Shown here piece after piece: positions 30,498-38,428 of a stretch of DNA of 43,555 nucleotides; the first letter of the stretch is position 1, and every line of letters begins with the position of its first letter. Made by a program: the position numbers and the translations under genes. The stretch comes from Candidatus Eisenbacteria bacterium (GTDB lineage: Bacteria > Orphanbacterota > Orphanbacteria > Orphanbacterales > Orphanbacteraceae): positions 1-43,555 of the forward strand of contig VGIW01000020.1 of NCBI GenBank assembly GCA_016867715.1, in the 5' to 3' direction. The notes beneath the pieces were generated by a model, which was not told where the DNA came from, searched no databases, and saw only the letters and a list, made by a program, of their open reading frames with translations.

Positions 30498-31085
30498 ATG
30501 GACACCATTCCCTCCAGGCCCGGATGGATCGAGGTGATCGCCGGCTGCATGTTCAGCGGGAAGAGCGAGGAGCTGATCCGCCGACTCCGGCGCGCGCAGA
30601 TCGCGAAGCTCAAGGTTCAAGCGTTCAAGCCGGCCATCGACACGCGATGGCAGGGGAACGCGAGCGGCGAGATTGTTTCGCACGACGCGCGCCGCATTCG
30701 CTCGGTCACGGTCGCCTCGGCCGACGAGATCGAAAAGAAGATCGAGGCGGACACGGAGGTCGTCGGCATCGACGAGGGGCAGTTCTTCGACGCCTCGCTC
30801 GTGCACCTCGCGCAGGCGCTCGCCGCCGGCGGCAAGCGCGTGATCGTGGCCGGCCTCGACCTCGACTACCAGGGGAGACCCTTCGAGCCGATGCCGCACC
30901 TCATGGCGGTCGCCGATTTCGTGACGAAGGTTCACGCGATCTGCGCGGTCTGCGGGGCGCCGGCGACGCGCTCGCAGCGCCTCGTCCGCTCTGAAGAGCG
31001 CGTTCTCATCGGCGACGAGAAGGTGTACGAGGCCCGTTGCCGGCATTGCTTCGCGCCTCATGAATCGGGAGCGGGCGAACCGTGA
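30498..31085 (+). CDS. tdk: Thymidine kinase (type II, zinc-containing)
   Basis: Phosphorylates thymidine to dTMP. The 195-aa enzyme has the P-loop [12 protein letters not shown] (Lys22), IDEGQFFD with catalytic Glu93, [15 protein letters not shown], and the structural zinc cysteines Cys149, 152, 181 and 184 (CAVC ... CRHC). ATG 30498 is chosen: AAGGAG lies 7 nt upstream and the peptide then starts like other Tdk proteins; a more upstream ATG (30432) overlaps the promoter. First gene of a four-gene operon with 4-nt overlaps (tdk - rpiB-like - add - P-loop kinase). Confidence 0.95.
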   Translation: MDTIPSRPGWIEVIAGCMFSGKSEELIRRLRRAQIAKLKVQAFKPAIDTRWQGNASGEIVSHDARRIRSVTVASADEIEKKIEADTEVVGIDEGQFFDASLVHLAQALAAGGKRVIVAGLDLDYQGRPFEPMPHLMAVADFVTKVHAICAVCGAPATRSQRLVRSEERVLIGDEKVYEARCRHCFAPHESGAGEP

Positions 31086-31630
31086 ACCGGGAAGCTCTCC
31101 GCGCCCTCGTCCGCGAGACCTTGCGCGAGACGGGCGAAGCGATCTCTCCCCGGGCGGTCGCGATCGGCGCCGACCACGGAGGCTTCGCGCTCAAAGAAAG
31201 GCTGAAACGCTATCTCGAAGAGGAGCTCGACATCCGCGTGGTTGATTGCGGAACGCACTCGACCGAGCCGGCCGACTATCCGGACCTCGCCGCGGAGGTC
31301 GCGCGGCGCGTCGCCTCCGGGGCATGCGCGCGCGGCATCCTCATCGACGGAGCCGGAATCGGCTCCTCGATCGCCGCGAACAAGATCCCCGGCGTCCGCG
31401 CGGCGGTCTGCCACGACGAGCGGACGACCGTGAACAGCCGCTCGCACAACGACGCGAACGTTCTTTGTCTTGGAGCGAGCTTCCTTCCGGCCGGAGAGGC
31501 GAGGAGGCTCGCGCGAATCTTCCTCGCGACGGAGTTCGCGGGCGGGCGGCACGCGCGCCGCGTGGAGAAGCTGAACGCGCTCGACCGCGCCCGCGGCGCG
31601 CCGCCGGAGGAAAGGAGCGCCGGACGATGA
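31082..31630 (+). CDS. RpiB/LacAB-family sugar-phosphate isomerase-like protein with BMC-like N-terminal helix, catalytic Cys replaced
   Basis: A 182-aa member of the RpiB family, which interconverts ribose-5-phosphate and ribulose-5-phosphate. [54 protein letters not shown] and [11 protein letters not shown] are conserved. In canonical RpiB the loop reads I-C-G-T-G-I-G with the catalytic cysteine; here it is ILIDGAGIG, with Asp89 in its place. Residues 1-17 form an extra amphipathic helix ([16 protein letters not shown]) whose hydrophobic pattern L6, L9, V10, L14 matches that of the PduP encapsulation peptide. GTG 31082 overlaps tdk by 4 nt. It may bind or isomerise a different sugar phosphate, perhaps inside a microcompartment (inference). 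Confidence 0.88.
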   Translation: MNREALRALVRETLRETGEAISPRAVAIGADHGGFALKERLKRYLEEELDIRVVDCGTHSTEPADYPDLAAEVARRVASGACARGILIDGAGIGSSIAANKIPGVRAAVCHDERTTVNSRSHNDANVLCLGASFLPAGEARRLARIFLATEFAGGRHARRVEKLNALDRARGAPPEERSAGR

Positions 31631-32802
31631 GCCCGAAGAAGACCCGCCGCCGCTATCGCCTGAGCGAGGAATGGCGCGAGTTCACCGAACCCTACGTCCG
31701 GCGGATGCCGAAGACCGACCTTCATGTCCATCTCGACGGATCGCTTCGCCTGCGAACGTTGTGGGACCTCGCCCGCGCGCAAGGGGTCCGACTCGGCGCG
31801 CGCGATCTCCGCTCGCTCCGGAAGAAGGTTCAGGTCGGAGAGGAGTGCCGAAGCCTCGGAGACTATCTGAGAGCCTTCCAAACCATCCTCAAGGTGATGC
31901 AGGAGGAGGAGGCGCTCACGCGGATCGCTTACGAGCTGGCCGAGGACGCAGCCGCCGAGAACGTCCGCTACATCGAGGTCCGCTACTCGCCGCTCCTCCA
32001 CGTGCAAGGCGGGCTCCGCATGTCCGATTCGATCGACGCGGTCCTCCAAGGGCTGAAGGCGGCCGAACAGAGATACCCGATTCGCACCGGCGTGATCCTC
32101 TGCGGGATCCGCTCGATGACGCCCGACCGTTCTCTCGAGCTCGCGGAGCTCGCCGTGGCGTATCGGCCGGACGGCGTGGTCGCCTTCGATCTCGCCGGAC
32201 AGGAGAAGGACTACCCGGCCAAGAAGCACCGCGAGGCCTTCTATCGGGTGCTCAACGAGAACCAGAACGTCACCGTGCACGCGGGCGAAGCGTTTGATGT
32301 GCGAAGCATTCATCAGGCGGTCCACTACTGCGGCGCCCACCGGATCGGCCACGGAACCCGACTTCTCGAGGACGAGGGGCTGATGAACTATGTCATCGAC
32401 CATCGGATTCCTCTCGAGGTGTGCCTCACGTCGAACCTCCAAACGCGGGTCGTCCGGCGGATGCGGGACCATCCGTTCCGGTTCTACCTCGACAAGGGGC
32501 TCCGGGTGACGATCAACACCGACAGCCGTCTCGTTTCCAACACGACGGTCACGAAGGAGCTCGTTCTGGCCGCGCGGGCGTTCCGCCTGAACCATTACGA
32601 GTTCCGACATGTGCTCCTGAACGGCTTCCGCGCCGCGTTCCTCCCTTACGCGGCCAAAGTGCGGGCGGTGCGCGAGGCCCTTCTCGAGATCGACTCGATC
32701 CTCGGCGAGCGGTTCCCGATGGACGACGTCGTCATCCTTCAAGATTGGAGACAGCTTCAAGTAAAGCCGCACGCGGCGAGCCGGGCGGGAGGAAGAGCAT
32801 GA
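31627..32802 (+). CDS. add: Adenosine deaminase family protein
   Basis: Converts (deoxy)adenosine to (deoxy)inosine. The 391-aa protein has the metal site DLHVHLDG (His33 and His35), VTVHAGEAFD with the catalytic Glu, RIGHGTRL, and the zinc Asp in TINTDSRLVSNTT. The usual NTDDP is NTDSR here, so the second Asp, which contacts substrate in classical ADA, is replaced; NTDN-type variants exist in other bacteria. ADA-like proteins also include 6-aminodeoxyfutalosine deaminases, so the substrate is not certain. ATG 31627 overlaps the rpiB-like stop by 4 nt. Product inosine could feed the nearby purine nucleoside phosphorylase and Hpt. Confidence 0.88.
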   Translation: MSPKKTRRRYRLSEEWREFTEPYVRRMPKTDLHVHLDGSLRLRTLWDLARAQGVRLGARDLRSLRKKVQVGEECRSLGDYLRAFQTILKVMQEEEALTRIAYELAEDAAAENVRYIEVRYSPLLHVQGGLRMSDSIDAVLQGLKAAEQRYPIRTGVILCGIRSMTPDRSLELAELAVAYRPDGVVAFDLAGQEKDYPAKKHREAFYRVLNENQNVTVHAGEAFDVRSIHQAVHYCGAHRIGHGTRLLEDEGLMNYVIDHRIPLEVCLTSNLQTRVVRRMRDHPFRFYLDKGLRVTINTDSRLVSNTTVTKELVLAARAFRLNHYEFRHVLLNGFRAAFLPYAAKVRAVREALLEIDSILGERFPMDDVVILQDWRQLQVKPHAASRAGGRA

Positions 32803-33515
32803 GAGAGGGGGCTTTCGAACGGATCGCGCTGGTCGGAAGGCCGGCCGCGGGCAAGTCCGAGGTGATCGACTATCTCAAGAAGACCGACCGAGAGGAGCGG
32901 ATCCGACGCTTCCACATCGGCGACTTCGTCGAGATCGACGACTTCCCGTTCATCTGGGAGCGCTTCCAAGACGACGACATCCTCTCGCGCCTCGGGATGG
33001 AGCGGATGTTTACGGACGCGAAGTATTACTTCAAAGACGAACGAATCTGGGACTTCTTCATCCGGAAGATCGACGCGCGCGTCCTCGAGATCGAGCGCCT
33101 CGATCCCGGCTTCTTCCAGAGAACGACGGGGATTCTCGAGTTCGCCCGGGGAGGGGAGAGGGCTTTCCGGAACGCGTTCGAACAGCTCAGCGACGGGGTC
33201 CTCAGGCGGCTCGGCGTCGTGTACATCGAGGTGAGCTACGAGGAGTCGTGCCGGAAGAACCGCCGCCGCGCGCGGCCCGGGCTCGAGGGGTCGATCCTGC
33301 ACCACTCCCTACCCGACGACAAGATGGACTACTACTACCGCACGAACGACTGGTACGAGCTCGCCCCCGATCGGGAGGGGTTTTTCACGATCCGCGACAT
33401 CCCGGTCCCCTACGCGGTCCTCCCGAACGAGCCGGAGGTGACCGACCGGCCCGAGGCGCTCGGACCCGCGCTCGAGAACACGCTGAGCGCTCTCTGGAAG
33501 CTGCGCAGCCGATGA
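32799..33515 (+). CDS. Uncharacterised P-loop kinase-like protein
   Basis: A 238-aa cytoplasmic protein with a clean Walker A, ALVGRPAAGKSEV (Gly13-Ser20). Later motifs are RFHIGDFVEIDDFPFIWERFQDDDI, a hydrophobic strand VVYIEVSYEESCRKNRRRARPG with a basic LID-like patch, and LPDDKMDYYYRTNDWYEL. This layout recalls nucleoside/nucleotide kinases, but I recognise no named family. It is the last gene of the tdk operon, overlapping add by 4 nt, so a nucleoside or nucleotide substrate is the best guess. Confidence 0.6.
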   Translation: MREGAFERIALVGRPAAGKSEVIDYLKKTDREERIRRFHIGDFVEIDDFPFIWERFQDDDILSRLGMERMFTDAKYYFKDERIWDFFIRKIDARVLEIERLDPGFFQRTTGILEFARGGERAFRNAFEQLSDGVLRRLGVVYIEVSYEESCRKNRRRARPGLEGSILHHSLPDDKMDYYYRTNDWYELAPDREGFFTIRDIPVPYAVLPNEPEVTDRPEALGPALENTLSALWKLRSR

Positions 33516-33519
33516 CCGT

Positions 33520-33533
33520 ACCTGGTAACAGGT
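33520..33533. repeat. Short perfect hairpin between convergent genes
   Basis: ACCTG, loop GTAA, CAGGT fills the 18-nt gap between the P-loop kinase gene and punA. No T-run, so terminator function is uncertain. Confidence 0.4.
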
Positions 33534-34367
33534 TCAGGCCGGCTCGGCGGCGATGCGCCGCGCGATGCGGGCGATGAGGGTCGAGAAGGGCTCCGCCACG
33601 CGCGCCGCCGTCTCGATCACCTCTTGATGAGTGAGGGGGGCGTCGGTGGTTCCGGCCGCTCGGTTCGAGACGCACGAAAGGACGAGGATCTCGAAGCCGA
33701 CCTGCCTAGCCACGATGACGTCCGGAACCGTCGACATCCCGATGAGGTCCGCTCCGGCCTCCCCGAGAAAGCGGATCTCCGCGGGGGTTTCGTAGCTCGG
33801 GCCGGAGACCGCCGCGTAGATCCCTTCCTTGAGAACGCGCCCCATCCCTTCCGCCTCCTCGCGCGCGATCGCGCGAAGCCTCTTCGAGTAGGCCTCGGAA
33901 AGATCGACGAAGCGAGGCTCGCCGCTCGAGGGAACGTACCCGATCAGCGGGTTCGTCCCCATCAGGTTGATGTGATCGCGCACCGCGACGATCTCCCCCG
34001 GCTCGAACGCCGGGTTGATCCCGCCGCTCGCGTTGGTGAGGATGAGGAAGCGGACGCCGAGGCGGCGCACGACGCGGAGCGGGAGGGTGGCCTCCGCGAG
34101 CGGGATCCCTTCGTAGTAGTGGACGCGCCCCTGGAGAAAAAGAACCGGCGTCTCCCCGATCCGCGCCACGATGAGGTGCCCCGGATGCCCCGGGACGGTC
34201 GACTTCGGGAAGTGCGGGATCTGCCAGTACTCGAGCGAGAAGAGACGCTCCGAACGATCGGCGAGGGGCGCGAGGCCGGACCCGAGCACGATCGCGATCT
34301 CCGGCTTCTCCGGAAGGCGAAGGTCGAGAAAGGAGACCGCTTCGACGACGCGCTTGTCGATTTCCAT
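33534..34367 (-). CDS. punA: Purine-nucleoside phosphorylase (trimeric PNP)
   Basis: Phosphorolysis of (deoxy)inosine/guanosine to base plus pentose-1-phosphate. The 277-aa protein has IAIVLGSGLAPLAD, TVPGHPGHL, FLQGRVHYYEG, LTNASGGINPAFEPGEI, GPSYETPAEIRFL, GADLIGMSTVPDVIVARQ and SNRAAG, the full low-molecular-mass PNP pattern. Length is usual for the trimeric class. ATG 34367 is preceded by GGAGAG. It has its own promoter, overlapping that of the divergent TonB-dependent receptor. It closes the purine loop with adenosine deaminase and Hpt. Confidence 0.95.
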   Translation of the reverse strand: MEIDKRVVEAVSFLDLRLPEKPEIAIVLGSGLAPLADRSERLFSLEYWQIPHFPKSTVPGHPGHLIVARIGETPVLFLQGRVHYYEGIPLAEATLPLRVVRRLGVRFLILTNASGGINPAFEPGEIVAVRDHINLMGTNPLIGYVPSSGEPRFVDLSEAYSKRLRAIAREEAEGMGRVLKEGIYAAVSGPSYETPAEIRFLGEAGADLIGMSTVPDVIVARQVGFEILVLSCVSNRAAGTTDAPLTHQEVIETAARVAEPFSTLIARIARRIAAEPA

Positions 34368-34413
34368 CGGGCTCTCCCCGCGGCGCGCAGACCGGGCCGG
34401 GCGAAAGATTCCC

Positions 34414-34442
34414 TTGTCGGCTCGCCCGGCGCTGTTTATAGT
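34414..34442 (+). promoter_or_regulatory. Promoter of the TonB receptor operon
   Basis: TTGTCG (34414-34419), 17-nt spacer, TATAGT (34437-34442); leader about 119 nt. Confidence 0.6.
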
Positions 34443-34449
34443 TGCGCCG

Positions 34450-34479
34450 ACTCTAACCCCCGCTCGCGGTCCGAGTCAA
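34450..34479 (-). promoter_or_regulatory. Promoter of punA
   Basis: On the minus strand TTGACT (34479-34474), 18-nt spacer, TAGAGT (34455-34450). The -10 boxes of the two divergent promoters are only 7 nt apart, so the transcripts and polymerases would overlap. Confidence 0.6.
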
Positions 34480-34567
34480 CGCCTCGCGCGCGGCGCGGCC
34501 GGAAGCCTCGGAAGACGGAGGGCGGGGCGACGGTTCACTTCCGACGACCGAGGAGCCGGAGAACGGC

Positions 34568-37420
34568 ATGACGCCGATTCGCTCTGCAAACGGATCGATC
34601 GTCGGACCGCGCGGCGGCCCTCTTCTCCGCGCGCTTCCGCTTCTCCTTCTCGCAATGCTGATCGCCTTCGGAGGCGCTTCCGCGCAGCAGAGGCCCGCCA
34701 AACCGTCCGGCCCGGTCGGCTCCATTCAAGGGCGCGTGTACGACAAGGAGACGAGAGACCCGGTCCCCTTCGCCGACGTGATCCTCGTCGGCACGGGGAA
34801 GGGGGTCATCTCGGGGACGGACGGGACCTTCCGCTTCGTCCAGATTCCGGAGGGTATCTACCAGCTCCGCGTGAACCGGATGGGCTACTCGAGCGAGCTG
34901 ATCGATCAGGTGCGCGTCGTGGGAACGTATGCGATCAAGGTCGACGCCGGCCTCTCGCCGATCGAGGTGCGCGAGATGGAGCCGATCGAGGTGAGCGGCC
35001 TTCGCGAGATCGTGGACGTCGAGGTCGCCAAGTCGTCGCAGTACGTCACCGCCGAGGAGATCCAGGGGATGGCGGTCTCGGTGGTGAGCGACGTGATCGG
35101 CAAGCAAGCGGGCGTCGTGCAGGAGGACGGAGGGCTCTTCGTCCGCGGCGGGCGCGCGGAGGACACGGTCTATCGAATCGACGGGGTGATCATCCGCGAC
35201 CTGATCACCGGGCAAAGCTCGGCGGGGAACATCAGCGCGCGCGCCGTGAAGAGCGTCGAGATCATGACCGGCGGCTACGAGGCCGAGTTCGGCCAGGCTC
35301 TTTCCGGCGTCATCGACATCGAGACGAAGGAGGGGAGCACCGAGTTCCAGGGATACGTGGAGTATCAGAGCGATCACCTCCCCCTCTTCGGCGACATCTA
35401 CCGGGACACGAGGCTCGACAACTTCGAGGTGCAGGTCGAGGGGGAAGAGCCGATCCAGAAGCTCGTGCTCCGACCGCTCGGGGCGGAGCTTCCCGGGAAG
35501 ATCACTTACTTCGCCGACGTCGCCGGTTCGTTCGACGATACCTATCTCCCCGTGCGCGCGGCGGACGGAAGCCGGAACACCCTCCGATCCGATTACGTCG
35601 ACCGTTTCCTCGGCATGGACATCGACTACGGAAAGAGCTTTTGGACCCCGCGCGCGGAGAACCGCTGGAGCGGGCTCTACAAGATCTCGTGGCAGCCGAA
35701 CGGGAAGCACAAGCTCTTTCTTTCGTTCCAGAAGAAGCTCGAGATCGATCACGGGTTCGACCGAACGACGCTCGCGCGGGGGGTCGATCCGACCGACGTC
35801 GCCTCCTCGTACAACTGGGAATGGAGCCGCCGCAAGGACCACGACTACACCGTGACCGACGACAACAACACGATCACGCTCGACTGGCGGTACCTCTGGA
35901 ACCGGAAGACCCGGACGACGGTCCGCCTCTCCCGGAACTTCAACGCGTTCTTCCAGAATGTCTACGGCCGCCCGTGGTTCACGTACGAAGAACCGAACGA
36001 CTTCGATCTTCCCCGAGAAGAGGACACCCCCTTCTTCGTCGACACGGGAGATAACACCGTCTGGCACAGCCGATACACGGAGCAGTACGTCGGCTACTTC
36101 GACGTCGAGCACACGAGGGGGGAAGCGCACGTCTTCAAGACCGGCTTCGAGCTCTCCCGCGAGGACCTCCAGTTCGTCACGATCGCGGAACCGTGGGTGG
36201 CCGACCCGGACGGCCTCGGGCGGAACCACGATCTCTGGAACGTCCGCCCGACGACGGGAGCGATCTACATCCAGGATCGGTTCAAGTACGAAGGGTTCAT
36301 TGGGCACGTCGGCCTCCGCTGCGACTACTGGTTCCCGGGGAAGGAGGCCGAGGACGCACTCCGCGATACCTCGCGCGATTCGTACAACGAGGCGCTCCTC
36401 CGGGATTACGAGCGGGACTCCCACGCCTTCTTCGGAAGGAACCGGGTGAAGGCGAACCTCGAGCCCCGCTTCCAGGTCTCGCATCCGATCACGGACCGCT
36501 CCCATCTCTTCTTGAACTACGGGCACTTCTCGCAGCGGCCGAACTACTACAACGTGTATTCGAAGATCTCCTCGGTTTCGAGCGAGGACTTCCCTCTCGT
36601 CGGAAACCTGAACCTGAACCCGAAGCGCGAGGTGAAGTACGAGCTCGGCGCGAGGCACCAAATCGCTTCCGATCTCGCCGTCGACTTCTCGGTCTTCTAC
36701 AACGATATCTACGACTACCCGAAGTCGCTCCGTTTCGACCGCCGGGGCCGCCCGGAGTACTTCGTGTACATCAACGAGGATTTCGCCCGCGCGCGCGGCA
36801 TCGATATCAACCTCCGCAAGAACCGGAGCAAGTACCTGTGGGGCCGCCTCGCCTACTCGTACACGGTCGCGACTGGGAAGGCCTCCGACCCGAACCAGTT
36901 CAACCTCTTGCAGCGCGAGGTCGGCACCTTCACGCAGATCGGAAGAGACGAGGAGTATCTCTATTGGAACCGGCCGCACAAGCTGACCGCCGATCTCACG
37001 ATGTCGGTGGGGGAGAATCAGGACCCGCCGGCGATCCGCGGGTGGACGCTTCCGCGCGACTGGTCGCTGAACGTCTACTTCTGGGTGCAGTCGGGGCGCG
37101 CGTACACGCCGACGTCCTCGACGGGCGCGGAGACCGGAACGCGCTACTCGGCGAACGCCCCCTTCAACACAACGTTCGATCTTCGCTTTTCGAAAGGCTT
37201 CCGCCTCGGCGGGTCGAAGTGGAACTATCTCATCGAGGGGAGGAATCTCTTCAACCATCGGTATCCGAAGCGGATCGACCCGCGGACCGGCGACGCGTAC
37301 CTCCCCGGCGTTGGTTCGCTCGACAATGAAACCGACGTGTACACGATCGCGAGGTATGGCGATCCGTCGCTCTGGAGCACGCCCCGCTCGTTCCGGGTGG
37401 GCCTGTCGACCGAGTTTTAG
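34568..37420 (+). CDS. TonB-dependent receptor with N-terminal carboxypeptidase-regulatory-like domain
   Basis: A 950-aa outer-membrane transporter. Signal peptide to about residue 40 (LLLLAMLIAFGGASAQQ); regulatory-like beta-sandwich at ~50-130 (GSIQGRVYDKETRDPVPFADVILVGT ... TDGTFRFVQIPEGIYQLRVNRMGY); plug at ~140-260 with VSDVIGKQAGVVQEDGGLFVRGGRAEDTVYRIDGV and GGYEAEFGQALSGVIDIETKEG; the rest is a beta-barrel ending GLSTEF with a terminal Phe. This is the SusC-like/Bacteroidota-style layout. No TonB box was identified with confidence. ATG 34568 follows GGAG. It heads a five-gene operon with a PorV-like barrel and secreted lipoproteins. The imported substrate is unknown. Confidence 0.93.
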   Translation: MTPIRSANGSIVGPRGGPLLRALPLLLLAMLIAFGGASAQQRPAKPSGPVGSIQGRVYDKETRDPVPFADVILVGTGKGVISGTDGTFRFVQIPEGIYQLRVNRMGYSSELIDQVRVVGTYAIKVDAGLSPIEVREMEPIEVSGLREIVDVEVAKSSQYVTAEEIQGMAVSVVSDVIGKQAGVVQEDGGLFVRGGRAEDTVYRIDGVIIRDLITGQSSAGNISARAVKSVEIMTGGYEAEFGQALSGVIDIETKEGSTEFQGYVEYQSDHLPLFGDIYRDTRLDNFEVQVEGEEPIQKLVLRPLGAELPGKITYFADVAGSFDDTYLPVRAADGSRNTLRSDYVDRFLGMDIDYGKSFWTPRAENRWSGLYKISWQPNGKHKLFLSFQKKLEIDHGFDRTTLARGVDPTDVASSYNWEWSRRKDHDYTVTDDNNTITLDWRYLWNRKTRTTVRLSRNFNAFFQNVYGRPWFTYEEPNDFDLPREEDTPFFVDTGDNTVWHSRYTEQYVGYFDVEHTRGEAHVFKTGFELSREDLQFVTIAEPWVADPDGLGRNHDLWNVRPTTGAIYIQDRFKYEGFIGHVGLRCDYWFPGKEAEDALRDTSRDSYNEALLRDYERDSHAFFGRNRVKANLEPRFQVSHPITDRSHLFLNYGHFSQRPNYYNVYSKISSVSSEDFPLVGNLNLNPKREVKYELGARHQIASDLAVDFSVFYNDIYDYPKSLRFDRRGRPEYFVYINEDFARARGIDINLRKNRSKYLWGRLAYSYTVATGKASDPNQFNLLQREVGTFTQIGRDEEYLYWNRPHKLTADLTMSVGENQDPPAIRGWTLPRDWSLNVYFWVQSGRAYTPTSSTGAETGTRYSANAPFNTTFDLRFSKGFRLGGSKWNYLIEGRNLFNHRYPKRIDPRTGDAYLPGVGSLDNETDVYTIARYGDPSLWSTPRSFRVGLSTEF

Positions 37421-37421
37421 G

Positions 37422-38426
37422 ATGAATGCAAGACGAACCGTAGCCGCCGCGGCCGCTCTTCTCCTCCTCGCCGGAGCCGCTTTCGCGGAAGGCGATCTCG
37501 GTGCCGTCCGCGTCGCGACGAACGCCGGGTCGTTTCTCAAGATCGGCGTGGGCGCGAAGGCGGTCGGTCTCGGCGAGGCGTTCACCGCGGTCGCGGACGA
37601 TCCGACCGCCCTCTTCTGGAACCCGGCGGGGATCACGAACCTCGCGCGCCGGGAGGCTCACGTCTCGCACACCGAATGGATCGCCGACATCGGCTACGAC
37701 TACTTCGCCTACGCGCAGCCGCTCCCCTACTTCGGCGGCATCGGCGCGGGGATCCACATGGGGACCCTTCGGACCGAGATGATGGAGACGACCGAGTACC
37801 AGCCCTACGGAACGGGGCGCGAGTTCACCTACTCGGATCTCTTCATCGGGATCGGAGCGGCGCGCATGTTCACCGACAAGCTCTCGATCGGTATGGGTCT
37901 CAAGTATGTTCGCGAGAGCTACGGGGCCGCGATCGGGGGCCCGGTCGTGAACACATGGTGCGCCGACTTCGGCACGTTCTACCGCCTCGGCGCCCGGGAG
38001 GCGGTCTTCTCCGTCGCGCTTCTCAACTTCGGCCCGAACTGGAGGCCGTCCGGGACCTACGTCGAGTACGGCGGGGACGCGTACGGAGAGGAGCGCGACT
38101 TCGAGAGCTTCGCCGCCCCGACCAGCTTCCGCGCGGCGGTTTCCGGACTCCTGTGGGAAGGATCCGATCTCCGCCAGATCGGGATCATCGAGATGAGCCG
38201 CCCGCCCGACAACACCGAGACGTACAAGCTGGCGACCGAAATCGTCTATCAGAGGACCCTCGCGCTCCGGACCGGCTACATCCTGAACGCAGACGACCTG
38301 AACTGGAGCGGAGGGATGGGGCTCGTTCTCGAAGCCGGAGGCTTCACGGAGCGCGTGGACTACGCGTTCACCCACTCCGAGTTCTTGGGAAGGGTGGACC
38401 GCATCTCGCTGGGGTTGGGATTCTGA
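37422..38426 (+). CDS. PorV/PorQ family outer-membrane protein
   Basis: A 334-aa barrel. Signal peptide MNARRTVAAAAALLLLAGAAFA; then the family opening SFLKIGVGAKAVGLGEAFTAVADDPTALFWNPAGIT, shared with PorV/PorQ and FadL-like barrels, YFAYAQPLPYFGGIGAGIHMG, and a C-terminal GLGF. In the type IX secretion system PorV shuttles cargo to the cell-surface attachment complex. The start is 1 nt after the TonB receptor stop. The cargo-like protein two genes on has a Por-type tail, in keeping with such a role; other T9SS genes are not in the window. Confidence 0.88.
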   Translation: MNARRTVAAAAALLLLAGAAFAEGDLGAVRVATNAGSFLKIGVGAKAVGLGEAFTAVADDPTALFWNPAGITNLARREAHVSHTEWIADIGYDYFAYAQPLPYFGGIGAGIHMGTLRTEMMETTEYQPYGTGREFTYSDLFIGIGAARMFTDKLSIGMGLKYVRESYGAAIGGPVVNTWCADFGTFYRLGAREAVFSVALLNFGPNWRPSGTYVEYGGDAYGEERDFESFAAPTSFRAAVSGLLWEGSDLRQIGIIEMSRPPDNTETYKLATEIVYQRTLALRTGYILNADDLNWSGGMGLVLEAGGFTERVDYAFTHSEFLGRVDRISLGLGF

Positions 38427-38428
38427 CG

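Noticed and set aside
34535-37636. Very long open frame (over 1000 codons) on the minus strand
   Set aside because: It is antisense to the TonB-dependent receptor, which has clear domains; the antisense product is Arg/Val/Glu-rich low complexity caused by GC-rich codon bias.
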